Assembly (NCBI GenBank): GCA_049999765.1
Contig: JBNGIQ010008477.1
Coordinates: 31,030-55,161 of the forward strand
Reading direction: 5' to 3'
Length of the DNA stretch: 24,132 bases
Source: Phaeoceros laevis
Taxonomy: Eukaryota; Anthocerotophyta; Anthocerotopsida; Notothyladales
Shown here: positions 19,011 through 24,132 of the stretch, piece after piece
Layout: each line of letters starts with the position of its first letter
Numbering within the stretch: position 1 is the first letter of the stretch
The notes under the pieces: generated by a model
What the model was told of the DNA's origin: nothing
The model's database searches: none
The model's input: only the letters and a program-made list of their open reading frames with translations
Made by a program: the position numbers and the translations under genes

Positions 19011-21578
19011 TCAATGTCGGCCCTTACAGCTACAGGACCCTGCCTCGAATCGATGCACACAGTATGCGTCCCTTACAACGATGTCCCTCTTTTCAATCCT
19101 TGACATAACCTCGGTGGAGGAGTGGCAGTCCCTGCACATCCGCAGGTTTTTGGTTACCAGCAGAGCTGTGCCGTCGGGAGTGTTCAAGAGACCAAACGCC
19201 AAAGCCAGCTTCTCAGCATGCCCACACAGTTGATCTTCCTTCTCCTCCTCAGGCACTGGCTTCAACACCAGCTTCGTGTGTGGTATATGGTTTCCTTCCT
19301 CCTTCAAACGTTCATTTGTGCTCCGAACCTTGCATGAGATGTCATTCCTTTCATCCCCGACAACAAATGTATGCACCTGCTTGTTCACCTCAATGCCTGC
19401 CGATGCAGGTTTCTTGATAGCTCCAGCCAACTTTCTCAACCTTTCGACTCTATCTACGTCCGCCCACCTATCTGCATCTGCGTACATATTGGCCATGAGC
19501 ACATATGCAGCGGCATTCTGAGGATCCAGCTCAACAAGACTTTCAAAACACCATGTACCCCGCTCTATATCCCCATGACTCTTGCAGGCATTCAGTAATG
19601 ACATCAACCCAACAGCATTGTTTTCGCACCCAGCTGATTTCAGCATCTTCTCTGCCTCGCCTAAATGGCCTGCCCGCCCAAGAAGATCAACCATGCACAC
19701 ATAATGCTCAGTTGTGGGGTTGAGCCTATGCTGTTTCACCATGGCATCAAAATACTGTCGACCCTTACTGACCAGCCCCGCATGACTGCACGCTACAAGA
19801 AGACAAGTAAATGTGGTGCCATTAGGCTGAATACCGGCCAGCATCATCTCTTCGAAACAAGCTGTAGCTTTGTGGCCTTCATTGTTTGTACCATACCCAT
19901 TTATCATGGCAGTCCATGTTACCGCATTCCTTGTGGACAGACTGTCAAATACTTTGCGTGCATCTTCCAACTGACCACATTTTGCATACATATTTACGAG
20001 ACAAGTGCCCAGTACTATGTCACCATCAACCAGTTCTTTTTTTACGATCCCCGAATGCAGCTGCCTGCCCTGCTGCAGAGCACCCGCACTCGTACAAGCC
20101 TTTAGTAGGCAAGCAAACGTAAAACTGTCCGCTAAAACCAGGCCCTCCTGCTCCATCCTTGCATACAATGTGAGCGCCTGGGGACCGAGCCCATGCTCAG
20201 CATACCCATTTATCATGGCAGTCCATGTTACCGCATCCCTTGTGGACAGACTGTCAAACACTTCGCGTGCCTCATCCAACTGGCCACATTTTGCATACAT
20301 GTTTACGAGACAAGTGCCCAGTACTGTGTCACCTTCAAGCAGTTCTCTTTTTACGATCCCTGAATGCAGCTGCCTGCCCTGTTGTAGAGCACCAGCACTT
20401 GCACAAGCTTTCAGTAGGCAAACATACGTAACACGGTCTGCTAAAATCAGGCCTTCCTGCTCCATCCTTGCATACAATGTGAGCGCATGGGTACCGAGCC
20501 CATGCTCAACATACCCAGCGATCATGGCATTCCATGTTACCGCATCCCTTGTGGCCAGACTGTCAAAAACCCGGCGTGCATCTTCCAATTCCCCACATTT
20601 CGCATACATGTCCACCAAGCAGTTCCAAACGAAAGAGTTGTTCTGAATGCCACTCTCCACCACATCAGCGTGCACCTGCTTACCAGATTTCACATCTTTC
20701 GCTCTTGCACAAGCTTGCAGGGCAGCGACAAAAATGTGACCGTTCGGCTCCAAACCTGAGCTGCGCATCTCATTGTACAGCTGAATTGCCTGATTGGGTT
20801 TCCCCTGTTCAGCGTGTGCAGATATAATGGAAAACCACATGAAGACGTCAGGTTTGGCAACCCCTTTGAACACCTGCATTGCCTCCTGTAACCGGCCTTG
20901 ACCTGCATACATGCGCAAGAGATGGTTGCCCAGAAAGGCATTCGATTCGTACCCAAGTTTGACAGTGAGATCAACAAGTCGACTCGCCAACACCAGATTT
21001 TTTTCAGCTCCGCATTTCCGGATGACTCTGTACAGGAGGGAAGTGGACACACTAGATTGTTTCTCTGCCAAGACGGTCAAAGCGTCAACTGCTCGACTTA
21101 GCTGCTCATTGTCACAAAGTTCGGTTACAGCCTGAGCCCTTCCGTACCCTTGGCAATCTGACACCGTCCGACAGGCAGCATTTTGATGCAACAAGGGGTT
21201 GGATGTAGGCTGAGCAGCCGGTCCAACCCTCTTGTCCAAGACAGTCAGCTGCACATCCACCCAATCAGGCCTGTAGAAATTGTTCAGCCATAGGTGCTCT
21301 TTGGACTCCTTGTGCCTGAAGTCGGAAGAGTGGGCGCTATTCCTGTCCGTCCCGCAGCCCCACGACAACGTGGGGACCAAGGCATACTGCCTCCACAACA
21401 ACTCTCGCCGCTCTACTGCACTGCTGTTGTCCGGTTTGCCTAGCTTGGCTGCTGGGCAACTGTAGGGCACGAATGTGCCGCCTGTGTACATCCATAGCCT
21501 AGAGGCCACATTCAAACGCCGCTCCAGCGTCTGGGCCTCTCCACCAGCTGTTGGCGTCCACAATTGTTGATGTTGCAT
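19011..21578 (-). CDS. PPR-C: PLS-class PPR / DYW:KP-like RNA-editing factor
   Basis: This is an intronless 855-aa frame from the ATG at 21578. The open frame extends 11 codons further up, but only from a TTG. Order: degenerate PDF-like region 61-110 (LSWGCGTD, then SSDFRHKESKE); PLS repeats at about 180-655, with P-L-S units at 103-residue period; E1/E2 at 656-720; DYW domain 721-855 with KKPASAGIEV, H787-A-E789, C815-x2-C818-H819 and the final HRFEAGSCSCKGRH. KKPASA is the closest of the three to the DYW:KP box as I know it. The upstream flank contains a different, frameshifted PPR fragment. The protein probably acts in mitochondria or chloroplasts on one or a few transcripts. Targeting is not proven by the N-terminus, which is only modestly basic. 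Confidence 0.92.
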   Translation of the reverse strand: MQHQQLWTPTAGGEAQTLERRLNVASRLWMYTGGTFVPYSCPAAKLGKPDNSSAVERRELLWRQYALVPTLSWGCGTDRNSAHSSDFRHKESKEHLWLNNFYRPDWVDVQLTVLDKRVGPAAQPTSNPLLHQNAACRTVSDCQGYGRAQAVTELCDNEQLSRAVDALTVLAEKQSSVSTSLLYRVIRKCGAEKNLVLASRLVDLTVKLGYESNAFLGNHLLRMYAGQGRLQEAMQVFKGVAKPDVFMWFSIISAHAEQGKPNQAIQLYNEMRSSGLEPNGHIFVAALQACARAKDVKSGKQVHADVVESGIQNNSFVWNCLVDMYAKCGELEDARRVFDSLATRDAVTWNAMIAGYVEHGLGTHALTLYARMEQEGLILADRVTYVCLLKACASAGALQQGRQLHSGIVKRELLEGDTVLGTCLVNMYAKCGQLDEAREVFDSLSTRDAVTWTAMINGYAEHGLGPQALTLYARMEQEGLVLADSFTFACLLKACTSAGALQQGRQLHSGIVKKELVDGDIVLGTCLVNMYAKCGQLEDARKVFDSLSTRNAVTWTAMINGYGTNNEGHKATACFEEMMLAGIQPNGTTFTCLLVACSHAGLVSKGRQYFDAMVKQHRLNPTTEHYVCMVDLLGRAGHLGEAEKMLKSAGCENNAVGLMSLLNACKSHGDIERGTWCFESLVELDPQNAAAYVLMANMYADADRWADVDRVERLRKLAGAIKKPASAGIEVNKQVHTFVVGDERNDISCKVRSTNERLKEEGNHIPHTKLVLKPVPEEEKEDQLCGHAEKLALAFGLLNTPDGTALLVTKNLRMCRDCHSSTEVMSRIEKRDIVVRDAYCVHRFEAGSCSCKGRH

Positions 21579-21665
21579 CCCGTCGGTGGTGCGCAATTGC
21601 AGGTGGAGCAAAGATAGTAGCTTGCAATCCCGTAAGTCTGGCCAGAAGGAGCACGTGCCCTTGGT

Positions 21666-21992
21666 TTAGCATTCTTCGCACCGACTTGTTGCTATGCGAC
21701 CATCACTGTGCTCTGCACAGCCATTCAGTAGAGCAGTCCATTTCAGTGATGTCGCCACATCCTTTGCTGGCAATCTTGCAAACACTCGTCGAGCATCCTC
21801 TAGCCTGCCACATTTTGCATACATGTCTGCGAGGGAGTTGCCAGCAACCGCCACATATTCCAGCCCACTTGTCCGAATCTGAGCATGGAGCTGTTTCCCG
21901 TTCTGTATAGCTCCAACGCTTGCACATGCTTAGAAGAGACCCAAAACAAATGACAAGGTCTTTTGGTGTTTTGCCCTCCTCCACTACACAAT
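21666..21992 (-). pseudogene. Frameshifted PPR fragment upstream of PPR-C
   Basis: Minus-strand reading gives EEGKTPKDLVICFGSLL, then after a frameshift near 21930 ACASVGAIQNGKQLHAQI and SLADMYAKCGRLEDARRVF, ending near LKWTALLNGCAEH. This is one L-S-P stretch of a PLS-type PPR protein. Its wording differs from the three array genes (for example SLADMYAKCG against CLVNMYAKCG), so it comes from another subfamily member. It lacks N- and C-terminal parts and cannot be functional. Confidence 0.75.
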
Positions 21993-22294
21993 CATGAAGT
22001 GTAACAAGTGCCGGCTATGCCCTTTGTTGAAAGGTACCGGTGAAGAGTAAGAATTGGAAAGAGAACAAAAAATGTTCCTCTCTTTGTTGGATTACCTCTA
22101 CTGGACAAGGAATCACTATTTGCCTGCATCTACTTGTAAGTACTTTCATGGTCTCACACAAATCCATATTCATTTCCATACCTTTGTAAGTTTGTATGAG
22201 TAGCTACAATAATGTAAAATTCAGTTAAGTGTTTGAGAAAGTATGAATGTTTTGCTCCTAACCTCAATTATGAAGTGCTTTTTTCATGATGAGG
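21993..22294. other. AT-rich spacer without recognisable features
   Basis: I see no gene, RNA or repeat in this interval. Base composition changes here from the GC-richer PPR array to AT-rich sequence. Confidence 0.4.
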
Positions 22295-22321
22295 AATACT
22301 ACCTTAGTTGCCGGAAGCAGC

Positions 22322-22339
22322 GCTCCTTTGAAAAGGAGC
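22322..22339. repeat. Perfect subterminal hairpin of the 678-bp element
   Basis: GCTCCTTTGAAAAGGAGC pairs in eight base pairs around a GA centre, starting at base 20 of the element. The second family copy has a hairpin at the same offset. Confidence 0.75.
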
Positions 22340-22469
22340 TCCGTTTCCCTCATAGTTTACGTTACGGACGTTACATTGGGACGTCAAGCTGTACCGTATT
22401 TGTTAATTAACTCGAAATATATACCGTATAAAACTTGTATATACAAAAACTTGAGTTAGCGTCGACGAA

Positions 22470-22483
22470 GTGATTCGAATCAC
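22470..22483. repeat. 14-bp perfect palindrome GTGATTCGAATCAC
   Basis: The sequence equals its own reverse complement. It lies inside the 678-bp element and could be a protein-binding site or simply part of the element's foldback structure. Confidence 0.7.
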
Positions 22484-22505
22484 AAAGTAACGAATGACTT
22501 TTCAC

Positions 22506-22545
22506 GACGCCAATCTCAAGCTCCGCGTGAGCTTGAGGTGGCGTC
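22506..22545. repeat. Internal hairpin, 17-bp arms
   Basis: The left arm 22506-22523 (GACGCC..CTCAAGCTC) pairs with the right arm 22529-22545 (GAGCTTGAGGTGGCGTC) with one bulge and a CGCGT loop. It sits at the left edge of the GC-rich block in the 678-bp element. Confidence 0.7.
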
Positions 22546-23188
22546 CCGTGGAGCTCGAGTCACCATGCCCCAAGCTCTCGTGCGCCTCCATCTCCAACTC
22601 CCTGAAACCCTGTCCCGTGCGACGGGATGGCGCGCCTCGTTTCCAAGACCTTGGAGAGTAAGGGATTGGCAATGGCGAGATCTACGCCCTAGCGTGAGTT
22701 GCGCCACCAGCAAATCCAATGCCCATCAAGTATGTCTATGCTATAAGTCCGTATCATGAGTCATACATAAGTCTTCACTACTCATGCGATGAAGTAGGAA
22801 GTACTAAGAATAAGGTAATTATATTCTTGAACGTATTTGATATTTAACATAATTAAAATTTTGAAAAATAGAAATACGGTATAATACGCCGCTTCCGAAG
22901 CTTGGGTTTGAAAGAAGCCCCATTTTTAACGTCGGACAAGTAACTTTTCCGCTCCCGTAAAATACGCTTCGGCAACTAAAAATACTACACAAGGAAATTT
23001 GTTCACAACACAATCATTTGATGTTGTTCACTTTTTTGAATTGAAAACTACATTTCAATTGTATGCAAGAAATATTCAGAAATTGAAACTTGTCAAAACG
23101 AAAAGTTCAACACAAGTAGCATGGGCGATTTCAATCTACAGCAATACAAGTGCTAATTTCTACAAAACATATCCAACAAAATCCGGAA

Positions 23189-23309
23189 TACCCATACTCA
23201 TACTCATACCCCGATACCCACACACATCCACATGGTGTATTCCTCTCTAAGCGTGAATGCATGCTATCCATATACCCTTAGCCTCACCCATACCCATAGC
23301 CATAGCAAT
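23189..23309 (+). repeat. Degenerate CCATAC/CTCATAC minisatellite, block 1
   Basis: Imperfect 6-7-nt units of the form CCCATA, CTCATAC and GATACC recur through this block, interrupted around 23225-23275. Confidence 0.6.
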
Positions 23310-23473
23310 AACTTTACCTACATGAATTCATGATCATATCTAGAATCATACAGATGGAAGGCACAAATTGAGGTTGTAAGTATAATTTCTTTTCAATCAA
23401 GTTTTTGACAATGTTTTCTTATGTTCTATCATTCATTCAGGACATAGCTTTGTTGAATTCAAGCTATCATATT

Positions 23474-23516
23474 CTACAAACTACGATACACAATCTATAT
23501 CCTACAAACTACGATA
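23474..23516 (+). repeat. Two copies of CTACAAACTACGATA
   Basis: Exact 15-mers occur at 23474-23488 and 23502-23516. A shorter related CTACAAACTAC lies at 23935-23945. Confidence 0.8.
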
Positions 23517-23630
23517 TATTTCTTAATAAATTGTTTCACGACAAGTTGCACGATAGGTCGTAGACAGGTTAAAGTGCCAAGTTTTTCCCACCTGCAGGGT
23601 CCAAACTACAAGGTTTAAGCTGCAAGGTGC

Positions 23631-23823
23631 TCAAACCCATACCCATACCTACACCTATACCCACAACCACACCATGCCCATACTCCCAGCCATACCCATA
23701 CCTACAGCCATACCTATAGGCATGCATACGCAACCCATCTATCCATAGTCATACCCAAGATATATTGGATATAGCGCATCCAATACCCAGCCGTACCCAA
23801 CCATACCCAGCCAACCCAGCCAT
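23631..23823 (+). repeat. Degenerate CCCATAC minisatellite, block 2
   Basis: Many variants of CCCATAC, CCTATAC and CCAGCCATAC recur. The block leads into the 22-nt repeats at 23821. It has the same sequence style as the block at 23189-23309. Confidence 0.65.
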
Positions 23824-23861
23824 ACGTTATTAACTATTAACCCATACGTTATTAACTATTA
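23821..23861 (+). repeat. Two-copy 22-nt tandem repeat
   Basis: CATACGTTATTAACTATTA occurs at 23821-23839 and 23843-23861, with a spacer of ACC. Confidence 0.85.
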
Positions 23862-23930
23862 GCTACATTATTCTACATTCTAAAAAGTGTGTTTGTTTCA
23901 ACCTTCTAGAAACTACTAATAAAAAAACTA

Positions 23931-24017
23931 CATTCTACAAACTACATTTTTTTACCTCTATTTGCTATTCATTTCTTGTGATGGAAAGTAGAGGTAAGAA
24001 AAGTAGTTTATAGAATG
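23931..24017. repeat. 87-nt foldback with 29-30-nt arms
   Basis: The arm 23931-23960 (starts CATTCTACAAACTAC, ends TTACCTCTA) pairs with 23989-24017 (TAGAGGTAAG ... TTTATAGAATG). There are two mismatches and one bulge. The loop is 28 nt (23961-23988). It is not flanked by obvious target duplications. Confidence 0.75.
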
Positions 24018-24069
24018 CATCCAGCTCCAACTTAGATAGTTTAACTTTGAAGCTAGAGTAGGTCAATTT

Positions 24070-24132
24070 CTTAGTTGCAGGAATCGGCGATTCATTGAAA
24101 TGAATCGCCGATTCATACGTAAGTTACCGCGA
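24070..24132. mobile_element. Left end of a second copy of the same TIR element family (cut by window end)
   Basis: CTTAGTTGCAGGAATCGGCG at 24070-24089 matches 17 of the first 20 bases of the element at 22303. It is followed at the same offset by a hairpin: the arms 24081-24096 and 24099-24114 pair perfectly over 16 bp around GA. If the family rule holds, the target duplication would be GTCAATTT (24062-24069). The rest lies outside the window. Confidence 0.6.

Larger units (their letters stand above)
22295..22988. mobile_element. 678-bp nonautonomous TIR element with 8-bp target site duplication
   Basis: AATACTAC is repeated exactly at 22295-22302 and 22981-22988. Immediately inside lie terminal inverted repeats. 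The left is CTTAGTTGCCGGAAGC (22303-22318). The right, read as reverse complement, is TTTAGTTGCCGAAGC (22966-22980), so they match over TTAGTTGCCG and AAGC with one inserted base. Subterminal ACCGTATTT blocks are also inverted. There is no transposase. An 8-bp duplication is typical of hAT elements, although the terminal bases are not the usual CAGGG type. The interior has a GC-rich block (about 22500-22700) between AT-rich ends, possibly captured host sequence. Confidence 0.75.

Noticed and set aside
21560-21611. Longer PPR-C and PPR-A starts upstream of the first ATG
   Set aside because: The longer frames begin at TTG codons (21611 and 14115). The conserved ATG in PPR-B and PPR-C gives matching N-termini, so ATG starts were preferred.
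22538-22759. 73-aa frame inside the 678-bp element
   Set aside because: It has no domain and lies in a short GC-rich block. It is too short to be a transposase.
23189-23823. CRISPR-like or telomeric repeat
   Set aside because: The units are degenerate, unspaced and 6-7 nt long without a telomere motif, in plant nuclear DNA. They fit a minisatellite.

Overview
This is nuclear DNA from a land plant, very probably a seed-free lineage. It has spliced plant genes (an NF-YA transcription factor and COP9 signalosome subunit 4) with short GT-AG introns, and three intronless pentatricopeptide-repeat (PPR) editing-factor genes in tandem. The C-terminal domain of the PPR proteins carries hallmarks I associate with the DYW:KP class (KKPA in place of the PG box, HAE, a GR-type tail). 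As far as I know that class is found in hornworts, lycophytes and ferns. The short introns and close gene spacing fit a compact genome such as a hornwort better than a large fern genome. This taxonomic reading is an inference.

Layout. 1-2432 is a GC-rich region that probably holds the promoter and leader of NF-YA. 2433-4012 (+) is NF-YA in five coding exons. 4876-6939 (-) is an intronless BED-finger/DUF659/hAT-dimerisation protein whose first catalytic Asp is replaced by Phe. 7654-10821 (+) is CSN4 in 14 exons. From 11545 to about 21990 the minus strand holds the PPR array: PPR-A (11545-14034), PPR-B (16030-18579), PPR-C (19011-21578) and a frameshifted PPR fragment upstream of PPR-C. The spacers hold a broken FolD (methylene-tetrahydrofolate dehydrogenase/cyclohydrolase) fragment on the plus strand, an unrecognised spliced gene or relic on the minus strand, and a decayed copy of part of that relic between PPR-B and PPR-C. 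22000-24132 is AT-rich and has no convincing gene. It holds a 678-bp inverted-repeat transposable element with a perfect 8-bp target duplication, the left end of a second member of that family at the window edge, degenerate CCATAC minisatellites and an 87-nt foldback.

How it fits together. NF-YA and CSN4 are housekeeping or regulatory genes with no evident link to the rest. The PPR array looks like a site where organelle RNA-editing factors are duplicated. All three copies keep the catalytic residues and a 309-nt internal repeat, but they differ at the RNA-recognition positions and at the N-terminus, so they probably target different transcripts. Their N-termini carry a segment resembling the PDF motif of organellar single-stranded-DNA-binding (OSB) proteins. 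It is intact in PPR-A and degraded in the other two.

The most notable points are the PDF-like/PPR/DYW:KP-like architecture with a -GRH tail, the covarying hairpin shared by the two transposable-element ends, and the catalytically altered hAT protein.
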